From NCBI GenBank assembly GCA_963971425.1, contig OZ020521.1:7209519-7273518 (forward strand): a DNA stretch of 64,000 nucleotides, written 5' to 3'. Below the pieces are notes generated by a model. That model worked only from the letters and a program-made list of their open reading frames with translations. It searched no databases and had not been told where the DNA came from. The position numbers and the translations under genes are program-made. Within the stretch, counting starts at the first letter, position 1; each line of letters opens with the position of its first letter. Below are positions 26,153 through 37,272 of this stretch, piece after piece. The stretch is from Bryoerythrophyllum caledonicum. Taxonomy: Eukaryota; Streptophyta; Bryopsida; Pottiales; Pottiaceae.

Positions 26153-27046
26153 TCATCGAGCCCTCTTGGAGTGCGAGGACAGGAGCTTGGGCAGGCTGAA
26201 CCCGCCCAACCCTGAGGTGGAGTGGCGGCGCTTGTGAAGGCTTGCTGCTCTTCCGGGCGACCTCCCGAACATGCTGGGTGACTTGGCGACTCTGGCCGGG
26301 GATTTCGTCACCAGCTCCGGGTGCAGGAAATACTCACCGTCATCCTCATGTTCAACCCTGACAAAAGAACTTACAGTTAGTAGAGATATATATATATATA
26401 TATATATATGAAAAGTGAGGCAAAAATACCGTCAGTTTTGATGGTCAAAGGTGGCTACAACATGACCTCTCCTTCTTCCTTCTTGTAGGCAGCTAAAACT
26501 ATTTCTAACCTGAGTTTGGAGACCATTCGCTCTTCCACGCTTAATTAAAGAATTCTAGTTGAGAGACCACCTAGCGTTTCCATTGATCTAATAGCTACAA
26601 TTTAGAGCAAGGAAAGAGTAGTGTTATGTATCAATAGAGGGTATCTTTAGGTGACTTTACATATAACTCTAGTATGTAAGAGATAACCTCCTGTGAGAAC
26701 CGGAAGTTGCAGATTAAGTACTGTAAAAACTACCATGTGTGTTGGCAGTACCAAACGAGGACCAACAAACACCATGAATGCCTAATCAAACTCACAGCAG
26801 GTATCTTTACTTTGGTGTAAGATAAATTGATATGCTAATTTGGTTGAGATATTAGGAAACAGAAAGGTGTGACCTTCAACGTCGGTGTGTTCGACTTCTC
26901 ATTCAACTATTGTTTAGGCTCTTTTACCTGTCCTCGAGAATGTCATGCAGGGACAAGGGCACCAGCTCTGGCTGCGGCTTCCGCACCTGCTGCGGCTTCT
27001 TGAACGTCTTCCATAGGAACGGCAGCAACCCTGAGTAACTCTCCAT
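26153..27046 (-). CDS. Small basic protein, 107 residues, two exons, unknown function
   Basis: Exon 1 is 27046-26928 and exon 2 is 26357-26153. The junction AG|GTAAAAG ... TTTTGTCAG|GG joins phase 2 to phase 2 exactly, and the 324-nt sum is in frame. The protein begins MESYSGLLPFLWKTFKKP. It has an acidic middle (HEDDGEYFLHPEL) and a basic, Ser-Pro-rich tail with three KSP/RSP motifs, then KRRHSTSGLGGFSLPKLLSS and KRAR at the end. I see no signal peptide or membrane helix. The KRR and KRAR clusters could direct it to the nucleus (inference). The intron carries an (AT)n tract and one copy of a dispersed repeat. I do not recognise the family. Clean splicing and biased composition support a real gene; additional 5' exons are possible. 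Confidence 0.65.
26386..26409. repeat. (AT)n microsatellite in the intron
   Basis: About 12 AT units inside the intron of the 107-residue protein gene. Confidence 0.9.
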
Positions 27047-27059
27047 CTTGCTCCCCAGA

Positions 27060-27860
27060 TTCAAATGCACTCACGGATTCCAACGGGGCTCATCCTTGGG
27101 CCAGGCTAGGAACTTATCCTGCCCCTAATCTCACATGATCCTCTCAAAACTTCAACTGAATTCCTAATCATGTAACACGAAGGCACCAGAACTGTCGGAA
27201 AGAAATGCAACGTAGCGTTAGAATCAAAGATTAAACTCTAGAGACACGACACAGACTCAGACTCGAAAAATTACCTGCCCCTGGTCATCATTCAATCCAC
27301 AAGTCCACCGATTCATCCCAATCATGGAACATGACCAAGGCACCAGAACTCATGCCGCTCATCAACTCGACGTAACAGAAAATCTAATCAAACGGTGGTC
27401 CACAAAAGAAGACTCAAGCAGCTCCAGAAAAAGTCAGGTTGCCTCAAGCACCCGGCGCCTTAAAAACCTCAAAACCCTGGTCGAAATTCCTCCCCAAAAT
27501 CCACTAAGTCATCCATGACCAATTCCTAATCACCAAGGCACCAAATCTGTCAGAAAGAAGTTACAGAAAGACCAACACGAAGAAGATCAATCTTACCAAG
27601 CAACCGACTCGTTGAGGCCGCGAGAATTCACTCCAGAAATTCAATCTTCACAGATAATTGTGCAACTTCAGAAAACTAGCGACTTGAAGAAAATTCTAGA
27701 GTAAAAGGCGGTACGGAACCAGGCTTGAGTTTAATGTCATCAGCAACTAGAAAGAACACACATCAGGAAATTCAGAGGCCAAACGGTGATATCTGAGGCT
27801 CCAGACCCCGAAAGCATACAAAAGTCTATAAAGTGGCAACCATGAGGAGACTCCAGACCT
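27060..27860. other. Upstream region of the small gene with a thrice-repeated phrase
   Basis: Three imperfect copies of AAGGCACCAGAACT, two of them preceded by AATTCCTAATCA-like sequence, occur near 27180, 27338 and 27533. On the minus strand a plausible donor site (GGGGCAG|GTAATT, near 27271) could belong to a leader intron of the small gene. No other gene is seen. Confidence 0.35.
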
Positions 27861-27880
27861 TGGGATCCAGACCTCATGGC

Positions 27881-27990
27881 TTGGAATCAGTCATCGTCAC
27901 GGTGCCGAGCGCTTCGCAGACGCTTGTCAACATTTTCAACGTGAAGGACTTCCTCAACACTACTAGCAACCCTGTCGCCCCTCACTTACT
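27881..27990 (+). pseudogene. CDC73-like fragment (PAF1 complex subunit)
   Basis: The frame reads VIVTVPSASQTLVNIFNVKD, then FL, which resembles the conserved IIIVPSASQTLINIYNVKEF segment at the start of the C-terminal domain of plant CDC73. After FL the similarity ends and a stop follows at about 28001. It is too short to act and looks like a captured or leftover exon piece. Such a short match could be coincidental, hence the moderate confidence. Confidence 0.45.
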
Positions 27991-28288
27991 ATTTGAAGCA
28001 TTTTAGAAGTTGAAGAGTCAGTCGGGTCACAAAAGACAAGAAAAAGTTTCCGCTCCAGGGTTTCTTGTAGTGGAAAGACGGCGTCTACGTCAAGGTCAAC
28101 GCTATGGCGAAGAAGGTGCGGTTTTCTCTGAAAGACTTGATAATGTTTCAATTGTGTGTGGTTTCTGTTCAGTTCTTCGTCTACTCATGTTAGGACTGTT
28201 GCATATTTGCACAAGAGAGCTACAGAAATGACGTTGGAAGTGTTGAAAGTGCTATTCTCAGTCTTTTTTTTGTGACCCATGTTGAGAA

Positions 28289-28474
28289 TGTTGGAGAAAC
28301 AAACCATATCGTTTGACCTCACTACACTATAAATCATGACCTATACAGTTACACTGTAGCAACACTGCTGCTACTTGTCAATTAGGTTTAGTTCGGTCAA
28401 GCCGTTATCTCTCTGTATATATTGTGGCACATTGCCTCTGCAATATAAGCAACTTACATCGTAGTGTTTCAACA
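28289..28474 (+). repeat. 5' LTR of copia-1
   Basis: It begins TGTTGGAGAAAC and ends TTTCAACA, directly followed by the primer-binding site TGGTATCAGAGC. It contains TATATATTG as a possible promoter TATA element at about 28416-28424. Confidence 0.92.
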
Positions 28475-28703
28475 TGGTATCAGAGCTAGGTAGTAGGAGT
28501 AACAAGTGAGCAATGCTCCTTGGAGGAGATCTAGATGTATGAGACTTAGATCAAACAAGTGCATCTTACTTCTTGTGGAGATCTAGAGTGCAGGAGAAGA
28601 GATTCAGAAGGTAAAACATAGTAGAGAGAAGTGAGCGCTGCTCCTTATATGAAACTTAGATATAGAAACTCAGATTCAGATCTAGATCTAGAAATTGAGA
28701 AAG

Positions 28704-29756
28704 ATGGCTGAAAGTAGTAGCAGTAGAAGCAACAACTATGAAGTTAGTGAATCCAACAAACTTTTAGGACCACAGAATTACAATGTATGGCAAACTAAGA
28801 TGACAACGATTCTAAAGAGAGAGGGCCTTTGGCCACTTGTGGAGATAGTACATAGCTTAGCCTCATACCCAATTACTATTGGAGGTGTAGCATATGGAGA
28901 GACGAAGTTACTAGAAGCTAAACAACGTGCACAAACAGGACTTACAATGTCTCTAGGGGACAACTTGCTTGGAGCAGCCAATCAACACGAAGACCCTACA
29001 GAGACATGGAACATGCTCAAGTCAATGTTTTCAGCTGGAGATCAGTAGCAGATCTAGATGCTCACAAACAGGTTGTATGGAATGTCCATGCGAGAAGGTG
29101 AAGATATCAATGCCTACCTCACTGAAGCCATGGATCTGCGAAACCAACTGAGGGGTTATGGAGAAGAGATACCTGACAAGACACTAATCAACCTTGTTCT
29201 CAACGGTCTACCTCAGAGCTACAAAATGATCAAACAAGGTATCACCTATCTCATCAATCCTACTTTTCATGTTGTAATGGGAAAACTCCTCACAGAAACA
29301 CAGAGAAAGAGCCTATGGGATCAAAAACGTGGCCAAGACGAAGCTCTATCAGTACAGTTTCAGAGACATGGAGGAGGACGCGGCGGTAACCAACAAGGAG
29401 GAGGCTGGGGTCGCACGATGCATGCACGTGGGTGGACTCCCAATAACGGTTACTTCTCTGGCAGAGGCTACCGTCANNNNNNNNNNNNNNNNNNNNNNNN
29501 NNNNNNNNNNNNNNNNNNNNNNNNNNNNNNNNNNNNNNNNNNNNNNNNNNNNNNNNNNNNNNNNNNNNNNNNNNNNNNNNNNNNNNNNNNNNNNNNNNNN
29601 NNNNNNNNNNNNNNNNNNNNNNNNNNNNNNNNNNNNNNNNNNNNNNNNNNNNNNNNNNNNNNNNNNNNNNNNNNNNGGACTCCCAATAACGGTTACTTCT
29701 CTGGCAGAGGCTACCGTCAAGGAGGATTTTTAATGGTCATGGGAACGGCCCCATGA
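28704..29756 (+). pseudogene. copia-1 gag, broken
   Basis: The frame starts MAESSSSRSNNYEVSESNKL with the typical LLGPQNYNVWQTKM start of a plant copia Gag. In-frame TAG codons at 29046 and 29055 interrupt SAGDQ.QI.MLTNRLYG, where family members have sense codons. The Gly/Arg-rich tail (GGGRGGNQQGGGWGR) runs into the N gap. The last 43 bases before the gap are repeated exactly after it. Confidence 0.85.
29477..29676. other. Assembly gap, 200 N
   Basis: A run of 200 N, probably a placeholder length. The 43 bases ending at 29476 (from GGACTCCCAATAACGG to GGCTACCGTCA) recur directly after it at 29677-29719, so the gap may hide a tandem repeat or be an assembly artefact. Confidence 0.98.
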
Positions 29757-32700
29757 CGGCGCACAGGGCAAGTGGCGCGAGGCCGCGCCCGATGAACAGC
29801 GGCGGCTGGATAGGAGGCGGCGGCCCGGTCAGAGGCGGTGGCTGTGGCTCCCTCCCCCCGACGGCGGCCAAGTCCAGCCAGGCGGCCAGCTCCTGCCTGG
29901 TGGCGAGCTCCTGTCTGGTAGCCAGGGCCAGCGAAGCCTTGGTCCAGGACCAGGGCTAGGACTAGCCAGGCCAGGGGTTATGACCTGGCCCGAACTTCCT
30001 CAACCCACAAACTTTTATACAGCTGGGGTTTATGATTCCCAGCAGGGAATGCCAAGAGCGAGGCAAATCATATGCTACACTTGTAGAACACCAAGACATA
30101 TTTCAAGATTTTGCCCTCATGGAAATTATTCCACCGTTAACTATGTTGAGGATTTCTATGACCCCTATGTTGAGGATGGGACTTATGTAGACAATGGTTG
30201 GTCCGCCGAGGCTAATTTAGCAGAGTATCAAGACTCTACATGGTTTATGGATTCCGGTGCAAGCCACAATGTTATGGGGAACTATGAAAACTTACAACAT
30301 ATTGATGCAAGCTCACATGGGCAAAATGTAACAACTGCTGACGGTAATGCCCACCGCATAGCAGTTGTGGGATCATCCAGTCTTCAAACTGGAACTCACC
30401 CTGATGGAATAAATTTGGATCATATTTTGTATGTGCCGGCGTTAAAAAGAAACTATCTGTGGGCTCATTAGCTGATCAAGGTCATACTATAGTTTTTTTG
30501 GCAATCAATGTCTTATTCTTGATCAATACAAATCTACTGTTGCCATTGGACATCAAAATTTGACCAACGGACTCTATCAATTCACCAACATAAGGAATGA
30601 AGCTATGGTGAATTCTGTAGTCTCTGAATCAACTATGCATTTATGGCACAAGCGATTTGGACATCTCAACTATGCTAGTCTTCAACATTGTGCAAACGCA
30701 CAACGAGTTCAAGGATTACCTACATTTCCAACTCTTAGAAGTGTTTGTGGAGATTGTATGCAGGTAGACAATGTCGTGAGCGTTTTTCAAAAATCTCCAT
30801 CAACAACTACTCAGGTACTCCAACTCATTCATTCTGATGTAATTGGACCAATTCGGACACCTTCTCTTAGTGAGTCTCAATACTTTGTAGCCTTCACTGA
30901 TGATTATTCTCGGAAAAGTTTTGTATACTTCATGCGACACAAGAGTGAAACCCTTCAGAAATTTATTGAATTTAAAGCAAGAGTTGAAAATGAGACGGGC
31001 AGAAGAATAGTGACACTACGATCTGATCAAGAGGGGGAATATTTATCTCATGAATTTGACTCCTATCTTCTCAATCAAGGAATTCAACGGCAACTCACAA
31101 TTGCATTAACACCACAACAAAATGGTGTGAGTGAACGACGGAATAAAACTATTGTCGAAAAAGCGAGATCCATGGCCGTTGCATGTCATCTTTCTGGATT
31201 TCTATGGACAGAGGCAATGAATACAGCGAATTATCTTGTCAACATGAGTCCTACACGCACAAATCAAGGTATGACATCCGACCAAAAGTTTTACAATGTC
31301 AAACCTCTGTTTCACACCTAAAGATCTTTGGATCTTTGGCATATGTTCATATCCCTGACATCAAACGAACCAAACTTGATAGTAAAACTATCAAGTGTAT
31401 CTTTCTAGGATACGACACCGAGAGCAAAGGATATAGGTTGTATGATCCGCAATCAAAGAAAATCCACAAGAGTAGAGATGTAGTCTTTGACGAAACACAA
31501 GTAGGCTATGAAATTGTCAAAACCAATGTTCCCATCCAAGACAATCCATTCACTGACAATTTATTTCCTACACCAACGCCAATCTCTCCCCCTACCACTC
31601 CATCTGCACCCGATTTACCAGATCTACCCATAGTACCTCAACCCACTACACCTCAAGCTCCACTAGCAAATCCCATAGCCGAACCACCAATTCCTCCTCC
31701 ACGAAGATATCCACTTCGTAAACGTAGACCAAGCACCACGTTTAGAGACACCTATCTTTTATCTGCAGAAACCGGCACTTTCATAGAACCACAAAATTTT
31801 ACAGAGGCTATCAAACATCCAGGTTGGAAAAATGCTATCCAACAAGAAATAGATTCTATTCGGGAAAATCACACCTGGAAAATGGTTGGTCTTCCAAAAG
31901 GCAAGAAACCTATCTCCGCCAAATGGATTTTCAAAGCTAAACAGGGCCTTAATGGTACAACAGACAAACTCAAGGCTCGTCTAGTTGCTCGTGGGTTCGA
32001 GCAACAAGAAGGCATTGACTTCTTCGAAACCTTTGCCCCAGTTGTTCGATGGTCCATTGTTCGCGGTATAGTTGCCTTAGCCGCACAGAAGAAATGGGAC
32101 ATTCAACACTTAGATGTTAAAACGGCCTTTCTAAACGGAAAAATCGATGAGGATGTTTATATGACTCTACCTCCTGGTTTTGAATCTGATCTTCAACATT
32201 CTGGTCAAGTTTGCAAGCTTCAACGAGCACTGTATGGCCTTCGGCAAGCTCCTCGTGCATGGTATGGTGAAATTGACAAATATCTTCAAAACCAAGGTCT
32301 CACTAAAAGTAAAGAGGAGTCCAATCTCTATTTTTCCATTCGCAATGGTAAATATACGATTATTCTCCTTTATGTGGATGACATTCTCATTACAGGCAAT
32401 GATATCTCACATATCAAACGCCTTCGTGTCAAACTAGAATCCAGATTCAAAATGACAAATCTGGGTCTTGCTCAACTTTACCTTGGTGCCGAATTCTATT
32501 ATAGCATTGACGGTATCTACCTTCATCAACGCACGTATATTAAGCGCCTCCTTGAACGCTATGGCATGCAGGATTGTAACCCGTTGTCTACTCCTATGAA
32601 TCCCAAACTTAAACTCTGCAAAGACACGAACAAAAACCCTATTGACAAACTTACATATCAAAGTCTTGTTGGGGGACTTCTTTACGCAACCATAACACGA

Positions 32701-33342
32701 TGGGACATTTAGTATGCCGTCGGATGTGTCTCCCGATATATGAGCAATCCACAGCAAGTTCATCTTACAGCTGCTAAAAACATTCTTGTTTACCTCAAAG
32801 GGACTCTTGAGTATGGCATTTTTTATCCCCCACACGGTGATGCACATCAAAGGGACTTCTGTTTTTACGGATGCCGATTGGGCGGGGAAAAGTGATACTA
32901 GACGCTCAACTTCTGGAATTTTATATAAAATCGGCTCCTCTCCCGTGGCATGGTCCAGTAAATTACAACCCACGTTGGCACTATCTTCTACTGAAGCGAG
33001 TATCGCGTGTTATCTGAGGCAGCTCGAAATATCACCTATTTTCGACGACTTTTAACCGAACTTCAAATTGGAACCAAGGAGCCTACCCCTATCTTTTGTG
33101 ACATTCTGAGTAGTATCAAGTTTGTTCGGAACCCGGTGATGCATCAACGCACTAAACACATTGAACTTGAACATCTCTACATTCGCGAAAGATATGAGGA
33201 CGGCACTATTGTTATTTCATATGTTCCCACCAAATTACAACAAGCCGACATTTTGACCAAATCATTAGAACCAGGTCCTTTTATTGATAATAGAAATCTT
33301 GCAGGTCTTCGACAAGTTCCATCAAGCATCTCTCAAAATTAG
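29757..33342 (+). pseudogene. copia-1 pol region, broken
   Basis: Domains in order: CCHC zinc knuckle (CYTCRTPRHISRFC, 30073-30114); protease WFMDSGASHNV (about 30241); GAG-pre-integrase LWHKRFGHLNY (about 30642); integrase with HSDVIGP, LRSDQEGE and NGVSERRNKT as the D, D, E regions (30820-31160); reverse transcriptase with LYVDDILITGND (about 32370); and RNase H FTDADWAGKSDTRRS (about 32870). Frame changes fall near 30470-30560, 31320, 32720 and 33010, with a TAG after RWDI at 32710. A GC-rich stretch at 29750-29960 between gag and the knuckle is unusual for this AT-rich element. Confidence 0.92.
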
Positions 33343-33429
33343 TCTTTGGCCTAAGGGAACCTATTTCATTTCGCTCCCACACTCCTACAAACGTTTTTTT
33401 TCTCTCTCACAATCTGGTTTGAGAGGGGG

Positions 33430-33615
33430 TGTTGGAGAAACAAACCATATCGTTTGACCTCTCACTACACTGTAAATCATGACCTATACAGTTACACTGT
33501 AGCAACACTGCTGCTACTTGTCAATTAGGTTTAGGACGGTCAAGCCGTCATCTCTCTCTATATATTGTGGCACATTGCCTCTGCAATATAAGCAACTTAC
33601 ATCATAGTGTTTCAA
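33430..33615 (+). repeat. 3' LTR of copia-1
   Basis: It begins TGTTGGAGAAAC after a polypurine tract and ends TTTCAA. It differs from the 5' copy by CTCTC for CTC, several transitions and GGA for GTT near 33532. The expected final CA is replaced by TT. Confidence 0.9.
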
Positions 33616-34423
33616 TTGGCCAAAGAGACATATTTGGCTTATGGTAGATTTTATGAAAGACTTACTCGTAAGCTGTCATTTCATGATTTCATATTTGATA
33701 GAAAGTGTGATAGCTCTTTCGACATGATGGTCGAAGCTTGGTGCTGAATAATCCTCCTTGATTTATGGGAGCTGGCTCTTGGATTCAGGCTCCAGGCAGT
33801 TTGTATAGATTTTTGCTTCTGACAAGCATTGAATGCTTGGACAAATCATTTGAAGGGTTTGGTGAATGTTTTCAGGGTCTGGGGTTTCAGAATGGCGTTG
33901 TTATTTTGCCAATTTCGTTCATGGAGGTTTTTGTCGGGGTTGAAGGTCTTGTCTGCGTTGGAGAACACATATCAGATGTACGCACTATACAACAGATCCT
34001 GTTCAGGTACAGTAGTGGAAAGATTTGTCCCTCCATCCGATGAACCCAACTCTTCCCTAACGTACAAACAAGATGGAAGAAGAAGAAGAAGTTGGAGAAA
34101 GTATATAAAAATCTTTGAAAATCTTCATAGAAGTTGTGGACCTTTGTACTTGATTCATTTTTACTGCATTTGGAAAAGATTATTTTCCCCTAATCCTGAT
34201 TCCAGAGTAGAGATACTCGCTATTCTACATGGTTTGTGTAGTAATTTGCATATGTGAACAACCTTTCTTTCAAGATTCTTGGTGTTCTATGTTACAGTGA
34301 TGCTTAGTTCTACATTGCCTTTCGGATTGCCTAGTATACACTCTTTGTTGCCTGTGGGATATCAAACAGTGGAAGTGATTGATGGAGAGGAACCAAAATT
34401 CATTTGTGAGCAGGATGCCTTAG
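33616..34423. other. Short intergenic stretch between copia-1 and the hydrolase gene
   Basis: No convincing gene. Reading frames on the plus strand up to 34257 are unsupported. The part nearest 34423 is probably the hydrolase 3' untranslated region on the minus strand. Confidence 0.4.
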
Positions 34424-36186
34424 TTATCTTGAGGTCTTCAAGAAGTTGCTCAGGATGCGGTTGAAAGACGCGGGATTTTCGATTTGAGGGAAGTGACCAC
34501 ACTTGTTCATCACCACCAGGTCTGTCGCATTGCCCAAGTGCCTGTTCCACATGCAATAGCAAGCATATCAATATCATGCGCAGAAAGATGTCCACGATCA
34601 TGACTCTAGTCACGTCGAACGTGATAAAAAAACAGTGAGATGCAAGTGTACCTGATATTCCACACATCCACGCACGTTAGACACCGTGACATGCTTTGGA
34701 ATTTAGCAAAAATAATTAATGGGCAGTAAAAGCAATACCCTCCTGTAGCTAGATTGCATGTATTTTCCATGCGTCATGGAAAAAGCTCACTTACACTTTT
34801 AACTTCAGAGCTGAATCCAGGCCGGTGATTTGGTCCTCGGCACCCCAAATTATTAAATTCCTCTCCTGGAATGCAGGCGGAAACAAATCAGTCAAACGTT
34901 ACAAACTCGACAGGGCGTACTAAATTCCTGATACATTTCTGCAGCAGATTTCTAAGGTTTCAATAACGCATATCTTGTTCCATTACAGTACTGAGTCAGA
35001 AAACACATATCATTAAAGCAATTCCCTCTACCGAAATTCTCACTCGAACCCAACGAGAATTCCAGCAGACAGGTTCTAAGGAAGGAACAGATACCTGTGT
35101 CAATTGTGGAAGAGGAGCTCCTATTTTGCCGCAAACCATTTTACTCAACAACTCAACCTTCTCGTGACGATGCTCATCGACGAAAGCCTACAAAATGCAA
35201 AAAAGAGGAGATTCCGTTAATTTCTTCAATTCCATTGCACGTCCACTCCCTGTTGACAACCCTACAGAAGCATTCCTCCAAAATTGACTCGGAGTTCCAG
35301 GAATTACACACATCCAAGAACTCATTGCAGATGAACTTCGGAAGCCTGTGAACGCGCCTGTGCGTGGCCACCGACGCGAAGTTCCGCAATCCCGTCACCG
35401 TGGTCGGCAACAGCAGCTCCGTAATGTGATCGTACTCGAACTCCGCCAGCAGCGGCTTCTGCGACCCCGGCGTCATGTGCGTCCCGGCCGCAACGAACAC
35501 GACTCTCGTGACCAGCTTCGGGTACAGATGCGCCATCCAGAACGCTACAATTCCGCCGTAGCCTGCTCCCACTACCGTCACCTGCAATCAACCACGCCGT
35601 CACTTCAACGACAAGTTCGTTCTCCAACAACAAGTTCATCGCCAAGAACGAGTTCGTCTGCAACAAAGAATTCCCCTCCAACAACAAATTCCTCTCCCAC
35701 AACAAATCCCTCTCCATTGTCACAAAAGATTCTTCATCCCCTGCTCTAAAAAACCCCGCTCCCGTCTCGCACCTCGTTGAAAACCTCGAGCGCGTGCAGC
35801 ATCTTCACCATGCACTCGGCCTGGAACGCCTCCGACCGCTCCTCCCGCGTCGTCTCTGACGCGCCGAAGAACACCAGATCCGGCACGTAGCAATTAAACT
35901 CCTTCGCGAACGCACCGATCTGCTTCTCCCAGGTCAAGCTCCCGTCCGCGGCGAAGTCGTGCAGAAACAGCACCGCCGGCTTGTCCGCCCCCCCCGCCGA
36001 CCACACACCACGCTCCGGCTCCCCGCCCGGCACCCAGCACCGCACCACGGTGGCGCCATTGTCCACCTCCACCCGCCCCGCCCGCAACCCCTGCGCCCTG
36101 AACTGCTCCCTCACGTAGCTCACCTTCATCGCCACCGCGTTCAAGCCAAAAGAACACGACGACGACGAGCGCTTCCCCTTCGCCAT
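34424..36186 (-). CDS. Alpha/beta-hydrolase-fold protein, Ser-to-Gly at the nucleophile
   Basis: Five exons: 36186-35773, 35581-35312, 35187-35095, 34865-34795 and 34541-34424. All are GT-AG, the phases agree, and the 966 nt encode 321 residues. The protein follows a plant hydrolase family often annotated as 2-hydroxy-6-oxononadienedioate-hydrolase-like: VRCWVPGG, AVLFLHDFAADGSLTWEKQI (oxyanion strand), YVPDLVFFGASETTREERSE and QAECMVKML. The nucleophile elbow is VVGAGYGG at residues 141-148, where family members have G-x-S-Y-G-G; residue 145 is Gly (codon GGC). The acid Asp270 (WGAEDQI) and base His299 (NKCGHFPQIENP) are kept. The start MAKGKRSSSS is chosen because upstream codons look like leader. 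It has no membrane helix or evident signal peptide. It may be a non-catalytic or binding protein, but this is inferred from one residue. Confidence 0.88.
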
Positions 36187-36716
36187 CTTTCGTCTCCTCC
36201 CAAGCTTACAAAGATTCCGAGCTTGTGTGCGTGTGCAAGTTGTGAGGTGAGAGTGCGGCTGCGCGGATTTATGTGCAGAGGGGGCTTTACGTGATCTGTG
36301 TCTGTGAGGGAAGGTTCCGATGAAGCGATTCGCGGTGGCTTTGTTTGATTGCTGGACATGATAAATAATCCGGATGCTGATCAGGACGAGGCTCAGTCGC
36401 AATCCGAAATTCTTTCACCAACCTGATGATTCGTGGAGGCGTATATTATTCTCACGTTTTTCATGCTTAGTGGAGTCCAAGTGCTCACGTTTCTTACGCT
36501 AAGTTCACCGTGTAAGATGTCGCTAAAATAAGTTGCCGGCTTTTCTCCCAAGGACAAGATCCACACCGTCGTCATGGCACCGGCATGCATGAACCCTCAC
36601 TTAGCTACAAGTTGCCTGCCACCTCAGCCTCCCTTGATCTCTAGAGGAAACCAATATAGTACTGGAATACACCTAGAGAGTGCATGGCAGGATTTTCGTT
36701 TTTGGTCGTGATGTGA

Positions 36717-37269
36717 GGGCCGCTTCACACTATGCCCAAGTCGAGTGACCGTCCGTCAAAATGAGTGGCCAAACTATGGCGAGAGGCCAAACTTTTTTGC
36801 CAAAAAAATACATTAAGTAATATAGATTGAAGGTTTGGCCGGTTGTGGTGTGAAGCCCCAAAGGCCAAGTCCAAAGTCCAAACCCCATATCATTACGCCA
36901 AAAAAAATCAGCCCAAAAAAATCAGCCCATAAAAATCAATCAAAAAAATCAGCCAGAAAAAATCAGCCCAAAATTTTTTGACTCTTGCATCTAACGGTCT
37001 AGATCTTGTCAGCTTTGGATTATTTTAATAAAAAAAATCGATGGACTCTTGATTGTAGTTTGGGTCGGCTAAATTGGGCGACCCAAGTTTTGCTCGAGAG
37101 GCCATCGCTTTGGCACCAAAATAGCCCAGAAGTGTTGCTATGTAGGACGACAGCCTTTGGAGTTTGGGCACAAGTGTGAAGGCACAAAGTCCGGACTTTG
37201 GCCATTCTAGCAATCTCATTGATGGAAATCGACAGCCACTCGACTTGGCCACCAAGTGTGAAGCGGCCC
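36717..37269. mobile_element. PIF/Harbinger-like MITE, 553 bp
   Basis: The ends GGGCCGCTTCACACT and its inverted complement (AGTGTGAAGCGGCCC) are each flanked by TGA (36714-36716 and 37270-37272), a TNA-type target duplication. CAAGTCGAGTG also recurs inverted inside both ends. Five degenerate copies of AAAAAAATCAGCCCA lie at 36897-36972. There is no transposase. It sits about 530 bp upstream of the hydrolase start codon. Confidence 0.7.
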
Positions 37270-37272
37270 TGA

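Larger units (their letters stand above)
28289..33615 (+). mobile_element. Ty1/copia retrotransposon, decayed (copia-1)
   Basis: The short LTRs (184-186 bp) differ by about six substitutions and one 2-bp indel (about 3 percent). A primer-binding site complementary to initiator Met tRNA (TGGTATCAGAGC, 28475-28486) follows the 5' LTR, and a polypurine tract (GAGAGGGGG, 33421-33429) precedes the 3' LTR. The internal order is gag, zinc knuckle, protease, integrase, reverse transcriptase, RNase H. It carries stops, frameshifts and an N gap, so it is not autonomous. No target duplication is visible: GAGAA flanks the left end and TTGGC follows the right end, and the 3' LTR appears to lack its final CA. 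Confidence 0.95.

Noticed and set aside
28475-28490. Possible tRNA-related gene at TGGTATCAGAGC
   Set aside because: It is the primer-binding site of copia-1, complementary to the 3' end of initiator Met tRNA, not a tRNA gene.
29329-29733. Reading frames running through the N gap
   Set aside because: They consist mainly of unknown residues and are artefacts of translating N.
31869-32102. Minus-strand frames within the copia-1 reverse transcriptase region
   Set aside because: Shadows of the plus-strand pol frame.
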